A DNA stretch of 64,000 nucleotides from Maritimibacter harenae (GCF_009882975.1 NZ_WTUX01000011.1:299362-363361); one strand, 5' to 3'. Shown: positions 27,659 to 35,510, counted from the first letter of the stretch. Made by a program: numbers and translations. Notes: generated from the letters alone by a model not told the origin.

Positions 27659-28792
27659 TCAGAGCCCCTCGTGAAACTCCTCCGTCAGCGACCGGACCAC
27701 TTCGCGCAAGGCTTCCTCGCGCGTCAGCCCGGCCTCCACGGAGTCGGCGAAGACCCGGCGCTGGCGGGTGGCCGAGGTGCCCTTGGCCAGGATCGCGCGG
27801 GCGGCTTCGAGCTCGGTCAGGCATCCCAGCGCCTCGGCGTCCTCGGTGAGCAATTCGATCAGCTCTTCGACGAGGTCGGGCAGGGGGACGATCTCGCGCC
27901 GGCCGAAGTCGATCAGGCCCCCCGACGCGCCGTAGCGCTGCGCCATCCAGCGGTTCTCGGAAATCAGGAAATTGTCGTAGATGCGCCAGCGCTGGTTGCG
28001 CTCCTTCATGCGCCACAGGTACCGCGCGAGGCTCTGGACGATCGCGGCCAGCGTCAGCGCGGTCTCGATGTCGGGGCAGACATCGCAGATCCGCGTCTCG
28101 ATCGTGGGAAATTTGGCCGAGGGCCGCAGGTCCCACCAGATCTTCGAGGCGTCCTCGATCAGCTCAAGCTCGACGATGGCATCGACCGTGCGCTGGAACT
28201 CCGCCCAGCTCCACAGCTTGGGCGGCAGGCCGGTGCGGGGCAGGTTGTCGAAGACGGTGAGCCGGTAGGAGGCAAGCCCCGTATCCTCACCCTGCCAGTA
28301 GGGGGAGGAGGCCGACAGAGCCAGGATGTGGGGCAGGAAGTAGGACAGCTGGTTCATCACGTCGATCCGGTCCTCGGGGTCCGGGATGCCGACGTGGACA
28401 TGCATGCCGCAGATGAGGAGACGGCGCGCGACACCGCCCAGGTCACGGCGCAGGTCGTTGTAGCGTTCCTTGTCGGTGTGATGCTGGCGCTTCCAGTCCG
28501 AGAACGGGTGACAACCGGACGCGATCGGGGCGAGCCCGTGGTCGGCGGCGTGCTTGGCCACCACCTGCCGCAGGTGGCGCAGGTCGTCGCGCGCCTCAGA
28601 CACGCCCGCGCAGACATGGGTGCCGATCTCGATCTGGCATTGCAGGAATTCGGGGCTGACCTGGTCGTCGAGCTCGTCCTCGCAGGCCGCCATCAGGGCG
28701 CGGGGCGGTTCGGCCAGGTCGAAGGTGGCGGTATCGACCAGCAGGTATTCCTCTTCGATACCGATGCTGAAGCTTGGCAGTTCCTTCGCCAT
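27659..28792 (-). CDS. YbdK-family carboxylate-amine ligase (GCS2 glutamate-cysteine ligase-like)
   Basis: 377 aa. The N-terminal [13 protein letters not shown] with the Glu cluster, the [13 protein letters not shown] segment, [11 protein letters not shown] (about 128-138) and the late [10 protein letters not shown] are the GCS2/YbdK signatures. Members join an amine to a carboxylate with ATP; YbdK itself has weak gamma-glutamylcysteine activity, and true function here is open. It is last of four minus-strand genes (STAS-like, L,D-transpeptidase, STAS-like, ligase) with gaps of 63-100 bases. Confidence 0.9.
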   Translation of the reverse strand: MAKELPSFSIGIEEEYLLVDTATFDLAEPPRALMAACEDELDDQVSPEFLQCQIEIGTHVCAGVSEARDDLRHLRQVVAKHAADHGLAPIASGCHPFSDWKRQHHTDKERYNDLRRDLGGVARRLLICGMHVHVGIPDPEDRIDVMNQLSYFLPHILALSASSPYWQGEDTGLASYRLTVFDNLPRTGLPPKLWSWAEFQRTVDAIVELELIEDASKIWWDLRPSAKFPTIETRICDVCPDIETALTLAAIVQSLARYLWRMKERNQRWRIYDNFLISENRWMAQRYGASGGLIDFGRREIVPLPDLVEELIELLTEDAEALGCLTELEAARAILAKGTSATRQRRVFADSVEAGLTREEALREVVRSLTEEFHEGL

Positions 28793-28855
28793 CCGCCCCT
28801 CCCGATCTCCGACGCTCCAAGCCTGCGCGCAAACGGCATTTGCCGCAAGCCGCGA

Positions 28856-29278
28856 TCACTCGACCGTGGCGAGAAGATCGTCGAAGGAGGTTTCGTTCAG
28901 CCCCAGGATCGACAGCGCGTCTTCCTGCGTGGTCTGGAAGGTCACCATGGTCTCGGGAACGCCCTCCCAGGTCTGGGTCATGTGGCGCGCGAGGTCCATC
29001 GACGGCCCCGGGCGCACGTAGAAGACCATCATCATCGCCGCATCCTGCCCCACGACGAGTTCACGGGCGGTCGCGGCCTGGAATTTCATCAGGCCCAGGA
29101 AATCGCGTTCCCAGTCGGTGATCGGGGACAGGTCGATGAGGTAGCGCTGACCGGCGCGCCGGTCGGGGTCGTTCACGTAGCGGGTCTGGAGCATCTCGGC
29201 CTGCGCAAGCGTGGCGACACCGTCGTAGCGCACGTAGACCAGGTTGCGCGCGGCGATGATCCGGTAATGGGCCGGCAT
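28856..29278 (-). CDS. STAS/SpoIIAA-like protein B, function unknown
   Basis: 140 aa, starting after AAGGGGGAGCC. No signal peptide or membrane helix. The pattern YVRYDGVATLAQAE...YLIDLSPITDW..DF resembles the strand-helix-strand of SpoIIAA/STAS-like domains. It has the same length and layout as the gene at 30076-30498: IDLSPI here, VDLSPV there, each followed by an Asp-rich turn and a helix of similar length. The two are probably distant duplicates flanking the L,D-transpeptidase gene. Function not known; a regulatory or scaffold role is only a guess. Confidence 0.7.
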   Translation of the reverse strand: MPAHYRIIAARNLVYVRYDGVATLAQAEMLQTRYVNDPDRRAGQRYLIDLSPITDWERDFLGLMKFQAATARELVVGQDAAMMMVFYVRPGPSMDLARHMTQTWEGVPETMVTFQTTQEDALSILGLNETSFDDLLATVE

Positions 29279-29298
29279 GGCTCCCCCTTGAAGAACGA

Positions 29299-29330
29299 AC
29301 GCCCGGCGCACCAGATCGGCTGCCGGGCGT
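29299..29330. terminator. possible hairpin terminator after the L,D-transpeptidase
   Basis: ACGCCCGGC (29299-29307) pairs with GCCGGGCGT (29322-29330). It sits between the transpeptidase stop and the STAS-like B start. The downstream minus strand is only moderately T-rich (GTTCGTTCTT), so attenuation is as likely as full termination. Confidence 0.35.
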
Positions 29331-29375
29331 CCATGATACCGAAGCGGGGCGTAACCTCCACCCCCGACGAAAGGG

Positions 29376-29975
29376 TCAGACCAGCCGCACCTGCGTGCCG
29401 ATCTCGGTCAGCTCGAAGAGCTCGGCGATCTTCTCGTTGTAAAGCCCGATGCAGCCGTCCGACGACCGGCGCCCGATCTTGCGCGTGTCGTGGGTGCCGT
29501 GGATCAGGTAGGCCGGCCAGGCCAGGTACATCGCGTGTGTGCCCAGCGGGTTGTCGGGGCCGGCGGGCATGACGTCGGGCAGGTCGGGGAAGCGCTCGTG
29601 CATCGAGGGCGTGGGCGTCCAGGTCGGGCCGACCTTCTTGCGCACCACCTCGGTGTAGCCGCGCTTGGTCAGCTCGTCGGTGCGCGGCACGGAGGTCGGG
29701 TAGAGCTTGTAGATCGAGGCGTCCGAATTCCAGAAATGCAGCGCGCGCGAAACCGTGTCACAGACGATCGCGCCCTTGCCGAGCGTCTCGAAATGATCGC
29801 GCCAGTCCATCGTGCGGAACGAGGAGGCGTTGCGGCGGACCACGGTGTTCGTGGTTTCGTCGTCGGCCCCGACGATCTCGGCCTCGGCCGATTGCGCGCG
29901 CAGGATCGCGGGGGCGACGAACGGGAGTGCGGAGGCGGCGGCCAGAAGCCCCCGGCGGGTCAGCGTGCGTGTCAT
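29376..29975 (-). CDS. L,D-transpeptidase (YkuD domain), Tat-like export signal
   Basis: 199 aa from the ATG at 29975. It opens with a twin-Arg signal (TRRGLLAAASALPFVAPAIL) cleaved near ILRAQS. The YkuD catalytic block is complete: YLIHGTHDTRKIGRRSSDGC with His and the nucleophile Cys followed by IGLYN (about 155-182). Such enzymes form 3-3 peptidoglycan cross-links or attach proteins to the wall. It sits between two 140-aa STAS-like genes; whether that is functional is unclear. Confidence 0.92.
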   Translation of the reverse strand: MTRTLTRRGLLAAASALPFVAPAILRAQSAEAEIVGADDETTNTVVRRNASSFRTMDWRDHFETLGKGAIVCDTVSRALHFWNSDASIYKLYPTSVPRTDELTKRGYTEVVRKKVGPTWTPTPSMHERFPDLPDVMPAGPDNPLGTHAMYLAWPAYLIHGTHDTRKIGRRSSDGCIGLYNEKIAELFELTEIGTQVRLV

Positions 29976-30075
29976 GGTGAAACCTGTATTCTGCCTGTGT
30001 CCGCCCGTTCTAGCGCAGGCGCGCCGTCGATCAATTGAACTTTGCGGACGTATCGGCAGGATCAAGCCGATGTGA

Positions 30076-30498
30076 TCAGCTCGCGTCGAGCCAGACGCGG
30101 TCCGTCAGGTCGCGCCGGGACATGCCGACGGCACGGATCGCGGCGGGCACCGTGCGGTGGGCCGTCACGGTGATGTTCGGGTCGCGTCGGGTGAGGATCT
30201 GGAAGACCATCGAGATCGCCCGCGCCGCCGCCCGCGGCGAGACGAGCGCCAGGTCGAGCGTCGCGGCGTTCGAGCGCGCGAGGCGTTGCAGGTAGGGCAG
30301 GAAACGCTGGATGTCCGCGAAGGTGAGGTCGAAGTCGACCACCGGGCTCAGGTCCACGACGCAGCGCATCGTGGCATTGTCGACGGGGTCGTCCAGGAAC
30401 CGCGAGACCTGGGTGACCATCTCTTCGAGGGTGAGGACGTCGGAGCAGCGCACGAACTGCGCGTGGCTCTGGGGAGAGGTGAAGATGCTGATCGACAT
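30076..30498 (-). CDS. STAS/SpoIIAA-like protein A, function unknown
   Basis: 140 aa, soluble. It contains VLTLEEMVTQVSRFLDDP, then the strand MRCVVDLSPVVDFD and a helix-strand-helix rich in Ala and Arg ending HRTVPAAIRAVGM. Length and pattern match the 140-aa protein at 28856-29278 although identity by eye is low. It is the first gene after the mmsA terminator; a short upstream region (30499-30562) should hold its promoter. Confidence 0.68.
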   Translation of the reverse strand: MSISIFTSPQSHAQFVRCSDVLTLEEMVTQVSRFLDDPVDNATMRCVVDLSPVVDFDLTFADIQRFLPYLQRLARSNAATLDLALVSPRAAARAISMVFQILTRRDPNITVTAHRTVPAAIRAVGMSRRDLTDRVWLDAS

Positions 30499-30562
30499 GT
30501 TCGCGCGCTTTCAAATATCGGTTGCGAACTCGTACCCAACGTCGTTCCGGAAAGAATGCCCG

Positions 30563-30598
30563 AAAAAAATCCTGCGCCCCGGACGGCCGGGGCGCAGG
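30563..30598 (-). terminator. intrinsic terminator of mmsA
   Basis: A 12-bp perfect stem, CCTGCGCCCCGG (30571-30582) with CCGGGGCGCAGG (30587-30598), and a 4-base loop. On the minus strand it is followed by a run of seven T residues (30563-30569). It lies 14 bases past the mmsA stop. Confidence 0.9.
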
Positions 30599-30612
30599 GT
30601 CAGACTACATCG

Positions 30613-32112
30613 TCAGTCCATCGCTTTGAAAGCGAATTCTCCGCCTTCCTTGATGCCCGAGAACCAGCGCTCGGTCACGGTCTTGGTCCGGGTGTAGAAG
30701 CGGAACGCATCGGGGCCGTACTGGTTGAGGTCGCCGAAGGCCGACTTCTTCCAGCCGCCGAAGGTGAAGTAGGACAGCGGAACCGGGATCGGGAAGTTGA
30801 TGCCCACCATGCCCACGTTCACGCGGCTGGCGAAGTCGCGCGCCGTGTCGCCGTCGGAGGTGAAGATCGCCGTGCCGTTGCCGTACTGGTTCTTCATGAC
30901 GAGCTCGAGCGCGTCCTCGTAGCTGTCCTTGCGCACGGTCGAGAGCACCGGGCCGAAGATCTCTTCCTGGTAGATGTCCATGTCTTCGGTCACGTTGTCG
31001 AAGAGCGTCGGGCCCACGTAGAAGCCGTCCTCGTAGCCCTGGAGCGAGAAGCCGCGGCCGTCCGTGACGAGCGTCGCGCCCTGTTTCTCGCCCGAGGAGA
31101 TCAGCCCCTCGATCCGCTCCTTGGCCTGCGCGGTGATGACGGGGCCGTAGTCCACGTCCTCTTCCGAGGTGTAGGGACCGACCTTCAGCGCCTCGACCTT
31201 GGGGGTGAGCTTTTCGATCAGGCGGTCGGCGGTTTCCTTGCCCACCGGCACCGCGACCGAGATCGCCATGCAGCGTTCGCCGGCCGCGCCGAAGCCCGCC
31301 CCGACCAGCGCGTCGGCGGCCTTGTCGAGGTCCGCGTCGGGCATGACGATCATGTGGTTCTTGGCGCCGCCGAAGCACTGGGCGCGCTTGCCGTTGGTGG
31401 CCGCGCGGCCATAGATGTACTGCGCGATCGGGGTGGAGCCCACGAAGCCCACGCCCTGGATCGTCTCGTTGTCCAGGATCGCGTCGACCACTTCCTTGTC
31501 GCCGTTCACGACCTGGAGCACGCCGTCGGGCAGGCCCGCTTCCTGCAAAAGCTCGGCCAGCATCATCGACGTGGTCGGGCAGCGCTCGGACGGCTTGAGG
31601 ATCATGGCGTTCCCCGACACCAGCGCGGGGCCCATCTTCCACAGCGGGATCATGGCCGGGAAGTTGAACGGCGTGATGCCCGCGACCACGCCCAGCGGCT
31701 GGCGCATGGAGTAGAGGTCGATGCCCGGGCCGCCGGAATCCATGAACTCGCCCTTGAGCATGTTGGGCGCGCCCATGCACACCTCGATCACCTCGAGCCC
31801 GCGCTGCACGTCGCCGCGCCCGTCGGGCAGGGTCTTGCCGTGCTCGCGGCTCACCGCCTCGGCCAGCTTGTCCATGTCGCGGTTGATGAGCTCGGCGAAT
31901 TTCATCATCACGCGCGCCCGGCGCTGCGGGTTGGTCGCGGCCCAGGCTTTCTGTGCTTCGGCGGCCTTCGCGACCGCTTCGTCCAGCTCCGCCGCGCTCG
32001 ACAGCGCGACCTTGCCCTGGAGCTCGCCCGTGGCGGGGTTGAAGATGTCGCTCGACCGGCTGGAGGCGCTCGCCACCTTCTTGCCGTCGATCCAGTTCGT
32101 CACTTCGTACAT
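30613..32112 (-). CDS. mmsA: methylmalonate-semialdehyde dehydrogenase (CoA-acylating)
   Basis: 499 aa aldehyde dehydrogenase that converts methylmalonate semialdehyde to propionyl-CoA, the end of the valine branch fed by MmsB. Signatures are GITPFNFPAMIPLWKMGPAL, CFGGAKNHMIVMPDAD and the catalytic Cys in AGERCMAISV (about 285); CoA-dependent members have exactly this GERCMA context. The start at 32112 gives the standard MYEVTNWIDGKK terminus. Divergent from a LysR gene, with two TTGC-containing palindromes between them. Confidence 0.96.
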   Translation of the reverse strand: MYEVTNWIDGKKVASASSRSSDIFNPATGELQGKVALSSAAELDEAVAKAAEAQKAWAATNPQRRARVMMKFAELINRDMDKLAEAVSREHGKTLPDGRGDVQRGLEVIEVCMGAPNMLKGEFMDSGGPGIDLYSMRQPLGVVAGITPFNFPAMIPLWKMGPALVSGNAMILKPSERCPTTSMMLAELLQEAGLPDGVLQVVNGDKEVVDAILDNETIQGVGFVGSTPIAQYIYGRAATNGKRAQCFGGAKNHMIVMPDADLDKAADALVGAGFGAAGERCMAISVAVPVGKETADRLIEKLTPKVEALKVGPYTSEEDVDYGPVITAQAKERIEGLISSGEKQGATLVTDGRGFSLQGYEDGFYVGPTLFDNVTEDMDIYQEEIFGPVLSTVRKDSYEDALELVMKNQYGNGTAIFTSDGDTARDFASRVNVGMVGINFPIPVPLSYFTFGGWKKSAFGDLNQYGPDAFRFYTRTKTVTERWFSGIKEGGEFAFKAMD

Positions 32113-32147
32113 GGTGATCCTCCTCATAGGTCCTCCCCACAATACTC

Positions 32148-32203
32148 TTGCAAATTTGCGGCTGAAAGCGGCAACCTTTCAAAACGCATTGCGAAAATGC
32201 AAT
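32148..32203. promoter_or_regulatory. paired TTGC-N6-GC palindromes in the mmsA/LysR divergent region
   Basis: ATTGC-GAAAAT-GCAAT at 32188-32203 is a perfect inverted repeat. TTGC-AAATTT-GCGG at 32148-32161 is a weaker copy containing the palindrome GCAAATTTGC. The TTGC-N6-GCAA core matches the site upstream of the acyl-CoA dehydrogenase operon. They fit operators of the adjacent LysR protein or of another branched-chain regulator. Confidence 0.5.
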
Positions 32204-32232
32204 ACGGGAGGCAGCGGAGGGGGCGCGGCGTG

Positions 32233-33129
32233 ATGGAACTCGACTGGGACGATCTGAAGATCTTTCTCGCCGTGGCGCGGGGCGAAAGCCTCTCGGCGGC
32301 CGGGCGGGTGCTGAAACGCGATCCGGCCACGGTCGGGCGGCGGGTGTCGCGGCTCGAGGAGGTGGTGGGGGCGCCGCTCTTCGCGCGCTCGCCGCAGGGC
32401 TACGGGCTCACGGACGCGGGCGCGCGGCTGATGGCCCATGCCGAGGAGGCCGAGCAGGCGGTGACGCGCGGGACCGAGGAGCTCGCGGGCACCACCGGCG
32501 GGCTGTCGGGGCAGGTGCGTATCGGCGCGCCGGACGGTTGTGCGAACTTCCTGCTGCCACAGGTCTGCGCCCGGATCGCGGCCGAGCATCCCGAGCTCGA
32601 ACTTCAGATCGTCGCGCTGCCGCGCGTCATCAACCTGTCCAAGCGCGAGGCCGACCTTGCCATCGCGGTGTCGCCGCCGGCGACCGGGCGGCTGACCGTG
32701 CAGAAGATCACCGATTATCACCTGCATTTGGTGGCCGCGCGCGACTACCTCGACCAGAACCCGCCGATCCGGACGCTGGACGATCTCTCGGGCCATTCCA
32801 TCGTGGGCTACATCCCCGACATGATCTTCGACAAGGAACTCGACTACCTCTCCGAGATCGGGGCCGAGGCGGTGTCGCTCGCCTCCAATTCCGTCTCGGT
32901 CCAGCTGGGCTTCCTGCGCGAAGGCGCGGGGCTTGGCATCGCGCATGATTTCGCGCTGCCCTACGCGCCCAACCTCGAAAAGGTGCTGCCCGGCGACGTT
33001 TCGCTCACGCGCAGCTTCTACCTCGTGCGGCACGCGGGCGATGCGCGCATCGAACGCATGACGCGGGTGGCCGACATGTTGATGGCGGGGCTCAAGGCCG
33101 AGATCGCACGGCTGGAAGGTCTGACTTGA
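32233..33129 (+). CDS. LysR-family transcriptional regulator beside mmsA
   Basis: 298 aa. The N-terminal winged helix (about 1-65) reads DDLKIFLAVARGESLSAAGR with the recognition part DPATVGRRVSRLEEVVGAPL. The effector domain follows from about 90. It is divergent from mmsA, the usual layout of a LysR regulator and its target, so control of mmsA is likely but not shown. The effector is unknown; a valine-pathway intermediate is a reasonable guess. Confidence 0.92.
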   Translation: MELDWDDLKIFLAVARGESLSAAGRVLKRDPATVGRRVSRLEEVVGAPLFARSPQGYGLTDAGARLMAHAEEAEQAVTRGTEELAGTTGGLSGQVRIGAPDGCANFLLPQVCARIAAEHPELELQIVALPRVINLSKREADLAIAVSPPATGRLTVQKITDYHLHLVAARDYLDQNPPIRTLDDLSGHSIVGYIPDMIFDKELDYLSEIGAEAVSLASNSVSVQLGFLREGAGLGIAHDFALPYAPNLEKVLPGDVSLTRSFYLVRHAGDARIERMTRVADMLMAGLKAEIARLEGLT

Positions 33130-33173
33130 CAGCGCGTCGCCGTTGGAGTGACGCTGAACTTGCGCGTCGTGGA

Positions 33174-33185
33174 GTTAGCGCCAAC
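33174..33185. promoter_or_regulatory. GTTAGCGCCAAC operator-like palindrome before the CBS gene
   Basis: GTT-AGCGCC-AAC with a central CG, just upstream of the CBS gene's AAGGAGG ribosome site. The identical 12-mer occurs in the region between gap-2 and the DUF808 gene (38053-38064). Such central-CG palindromes are typical of LacI-family regulators. Confidence 0.45.
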
Positions 33186-33198
33186 AAGGAGGAAAACC

Positions 33199-33633
33199 AT
33201 GCTCGTCAGCCAGATCCTGAAAGAGAAGGCCACCCAGGGCGTTCTGACGGTGACCAAGGACACCACCGTTGCCGATGCCGCCGCGCTCCTGTCGAAGGAG
33301 AAGGTGGGCGCGGTCATCGTGTCGGAGGATGGCGTGCATGTGCAGGGGATCGTCTCGGAGCGCGACATCGTGCGTGAACTGGGCGCCCGTGGCACCGGGT
33401 GCCTCACCGACCCCGTGTCGGCGCTCATGACCGAGAAGCTGATCGGCTGCGAACCGGGCGACCGGGCGATTTCGGTGCTTCAGAAGATGACCGAAGGGCG
33501 CTTCCGCCACATGCCGGTCATGGAAGGCGACAAGATGGTCGGACTGGTGTCGATCGGCGACGTGGTCAAGGCGCGCCTCGAAGAGCTGAGCCAGCAGGCC
33601 GAGTCCCTCAAGTCGATGATCATGGGCTACTGA
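33199..33633 (+). CDS. tandem CBS-domain protein
   Basis: 144 aa made of two CBS motifs: about 1-65 (LKEKATQGVLTVTKDTTVADAA; VQGIVSERDIVREL) and about 72-135 (DPVSALMTEKLIGCEPGD; KMVGLVSIGDVVKARLEE). CBS pairs bind adenosine nucleotides or SAM as energy sensors. Stand-alone pairs like this occur widely, with partner proteins mostly unknown. AAGGAGG lies 8 bases before the ATG. It follows the LysR gene by 69 bases, in which a GTTAGCG palindrome is found. Confidence 0.9.
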   Translation: MLVSQILKEKATQGVLTVTKDTTVADAAALLSKEKVGAVIVSEDGVHVQGIVSERDIVRELGARGTGCLTDPVSALMTEKLIGCEPGDRAISVLQKMTEGRFRHMPVMEGDKMVGLVSIGDVVKARLEELSQQAESLKSMIMGY

Positions 33634-33703
33634 GCGGCGCGCCGGTCGCGCGCGTCTGCGTGCTCGGCGTGCAAAATCCGCACCGATCCGGTTGCATTTG
33701 CCG

Positions 33704-33720
33704 ACGCAATATTGTTGCGT
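33704..33720. promoter_or_regulatory. palindrome upstream of coaD
   Basis: ACGCAA-TATTG-TTGCGT, a perfect 6-bp inverted repeat 25-41 bases before the coaD start. It could be an operator or lie in the promoter; no regulator can be named. Confidence 0.3.
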
Positions 33721-33744
33721 GCGCCGGAATGAGGAGGGCAGGGC

Positions 33745-34242
33745 ATGCGCGTCGCACTTTATCCCGGGACGTTCGATCCCATCACCATCGGCCATATCGA
33801 CATCATCAAGCGCGCCTGCGCCCTGGTCGACCGGCTTGTCATCGGCGTCGCGATCAACCGCGACAAGGGGCCGATGTTCACGCTTGAGGAGCGCAAGGAG
33901 ATGGTCGAGGCGGAATGTGCCGCCCTGTCGGCCCAGACGGGAACCGAGATCGTCGCGCACCCGTTCGAGAACCTGCTGATCGACTGCGCCCATGACGTGG
34001 GCGCCTCGATCATCGTGCGCGGCCTGCGCGCGGTCACGGATTTCGAGTACGAATACCAGATGGTCGGCATGAACCGGGCGCTCGACAGCTCGGTCGAGAC
34101 CGTGTTCCTGATGGCCGACCTCAAGCACCAGGCGATCGCCTCGAAGCTGGTCAAGGAAATCGCCCGGCTGGGCGGGGACGTGTCGAAATTCGTCACGCCC
34201 GAGGTCAAGGACCAGCTCTACGAAAAGCTTGGCCGGTCCTGA
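33745..34242 (+). CDS. coaD: phosphopantetheine adenylyltransferase
   Basis: 165 aa. It forms dephospho-CoA from 4'-phosphopantetheine and ATP, the fourth step of CoA synthesis. The nucleotidyltransferase motif is ALYPGTFDPITIGHIDII (TxGH, 14-17), with VRGLRAVTDFEYEYQM and the C-terminal SSVETVFLMADLKHQAIASKL. Length is normal. GAGGAGGGCAGGGC precedes the ATG. It converges on the DUF1127 gene 6 bases beyond its stop. Confidence 0.97.
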   Translation: MRVALYPGTFDPITIGHIDIIKRACALVDRLVIGVAINRDKGPMFTLEERKEMVEAECAALSAQTGTEIVAHPFENLLIDCAHDVGASIIVRGLRAVTDFEYEYQMVGMNRALDSSVETVFLMADLKHQAIASKLVKEIARLGGDVSKFVTPEVKDQLYEKLGRS

Positions 34243-34248
34243 GCGCGG

Positions 34249-34410
34249 TCAGCCATAGACCGCGCGGCGCGCGATGGTCTTTGCGTCGTAGGGGTTGAGG
34301 CCCAGGTCCTCGATCGCAAGCTCCGGCGGCAGCGCGGCCAGGGCCCGGCGGGTGCGGGTGTATTGGGCGCGTTTCGCGAGCGCGGTCCGCAGTTTCGTGT
34401 AGGCAGCCAT
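34249..34410 (-). CDS. DUF1127 small protein
   Basis: 53 aa, with AGGAGG 6 bases before the ATG at 34410. The Arg-rich core RTRRALAALPPELAIEDLGL is the DUF1127 pattern. In Rhodobacter some DUF1127 proteins interact with RNA and are linked to stress and sRNA turnover. Here no CUCCUCCC-type sRNA genes follow, because coaD converges immediately. The upstream region has a near-perfect LacI-type palindrome. Confidence 0.85.
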   Translation of the reverse strand: MAAYTKLRTALAKRAQYTRTRRALAALPPELAIEDLGLNPYDAKTIARRAVYG

Positions 34411-34475
34411 GTCAGCCTCCTGTTCCGTTCGTTTCAGGACGGAACATAGGGATGCTGCGTTGCAGCACAATTGAC

Positions 34476-34489
34476 GGTTAGCGATAACC
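34476..34489. promoter_or_regulatory. GGTTAGCGATAACC palindrome upstream of the DUF1127 gene
   Basis: GGTTA-GCGA-TAACC, a perfect 5-bp inverted repeat with central CG, 66-79 bases upstream of the DUF1127 start. It shares TTAGCG with the sites near gap-1, gap-2 and the CBS gene. A second palindrome, TGCTGC-GT-TGCAGCA, is at about 34453-34467. Confidence 0.45.
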
Positions 34490-34512
34490 GCCATGCGGTC
34501 GATGCAAAGCGG

Positions 34513-35472
34513 TCAGAGGGCGCGCGCCACGCCGTGGACGAGCTCGATCACGCGGTCGGGCCGCGTGAGCGGCAGCATGTGACCGGCCCCTTCTACCGTC
34601 TCCAGGTGGATATGCGGATAGCGCTCGGCGATGGCCGTGCCCTGTTCGCGGTAGTCGAGGATGCGGTCCTCGGTCCCGTAGAGCACGTGGATCGGGCAGG
34701 TGATCTCGTCGTAGCGGTCGGACTGTTTCCGGATCACCTCGTTCACCGCGCAATAGTCACGCGAGGCGTTGAGATAGGCGTTCGGGCGCAGGGACATGAG
34801 CCCGCCGCCGGCGACCGCGTAGCCGTCCGGCACCGCCTCGGGCCCGAAGACCTCGGCCAGCGTCTGTTCCGAGTTCCTGGCGCTCGCGGGCACCGCCAGC
34901 GTGTGGGCGATGAAGCGACGGCGCCCCGGGTCGGTGACGCCCAGGGGCGCGAAGCTGTCGACGGAGCGGGTGGACCGTTGCAGCAGGGGCGCGACCAGCG
35001 CGAGGCCCGCGACCTTGTCCGGTGCGCGCAGGGCGAGCGCGGCGGCGATGGCCCCGCCCAGGGAATGGCCCAGCACGATGGGGCGCTCCAGCCCCAGCGC
35101 GTCGATCACCTCTTCGACGTAGCCCGCCTGGTCGTCGATCCGGGCCGACGCGCTTTCGGGGCGGTCGGAATAGCCCATGCCGGGCCGGTCGATGGCGATC
35201 ACGCGGAAGTCCTTCGACAGCGGTTCGAGCAGCGCCATCGTGAGCGAACGCATCTGCGCCCCCAGTCCGTGCACCATCACGATCGGCTGACCTTCGCCCT
35301 TGTCGATGTAGTGAAGCCGGCCCGTGGAGATGTCGAGGAACCGTCCCAACGGGGGCACGGCGGCCTCGGCCCGGGCCGCGAGCGTTCTGGTCTTCTTCTT
35401 CTGCACGAGCAGGTAGATCCCGATGCCCGCAAGCGCGAGCAGGACGACGATGACGATAACCTGAAAAACCAT
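34513..35472 (-). CDS. membrane-anchored alpha/beta hydrolase
   Basis: 319 aa. An N-terminal membrane anchor (about 2-22) and basic stretch precede an alpha/beta hydrolase: oxyanion turn VMVHGLGAQM, nucleophile Ser in VLGHSLGGAIA (about 140), acid Asp in LYGTEDRILDY and His in EGAGHMLPL. The substrate cannot be inferred. Its Shine-Dalgarno GGGGAGG (35504-35510 read in reverse is CCTCCCC; the functional copy is 35480-35486) forms one arm of a terminator-like hairpin just before the ATG, so translation or transcription from gap-1 may be conditional. Confidence 0.88.
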   Translation of the reverse strand: MVFQVIVIVVLLALAGIGIYLLVQKKKTRTLAARAEAAVPPLGRFLDISTGRLHYIDKGEGQPIVMVHGLGAQMRSLTMALLEPLSKDFRVIAIDRPGMGYSDRPESASARIDDQAGYVEEVIDALGLERPIVLGHSLGGAIAAALALRAPDKVAGLALVAPLLQRSTRSVDSFAPLGVTDPGRRRFIAHTLAVPASARNSEQTLAEVFGPEAVPDGYAVAGGGLMSLRPNAYLNASRDYCAVNEVIRKQSDRYDEITCPIHVLYGTEDRILDYREQGTAIAERYPHIHLETVEGAGHMLPLTRPDRVIELVHGVARAL

Positions 35473-35473
35473 G

Positions 35474-35510
35474 AAAAAACCTCCCCGGCCGAGACTAGGG
35501 CGCGGGGAGG
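35474..35510 (-). terminator. terminator-like hairpin containing the hydrolase ribosome site
   Basis: CCTCCCC (35480-35486) pairs with GGGGAGG (35504-35510); on the minus strand the stem is followed by six T residues (35474-35479) and then by the hydrolase ATG (35472). The promoter-distal arm on the minus strand, GGGGAGG, is also the only good Shine-Dalgarno for the hydrolase. It looks like the intrinsic terminator of gap-1 doubling as a leader structure. Confidence 0.6.

Noticed and set aside
34243-34248. Cuckoo-type sRNA genes expected after a DUF1127 gene
   Set aside because: coaD converges within 6 bases, leaving no room, and no CUCCUCCC motif is present.
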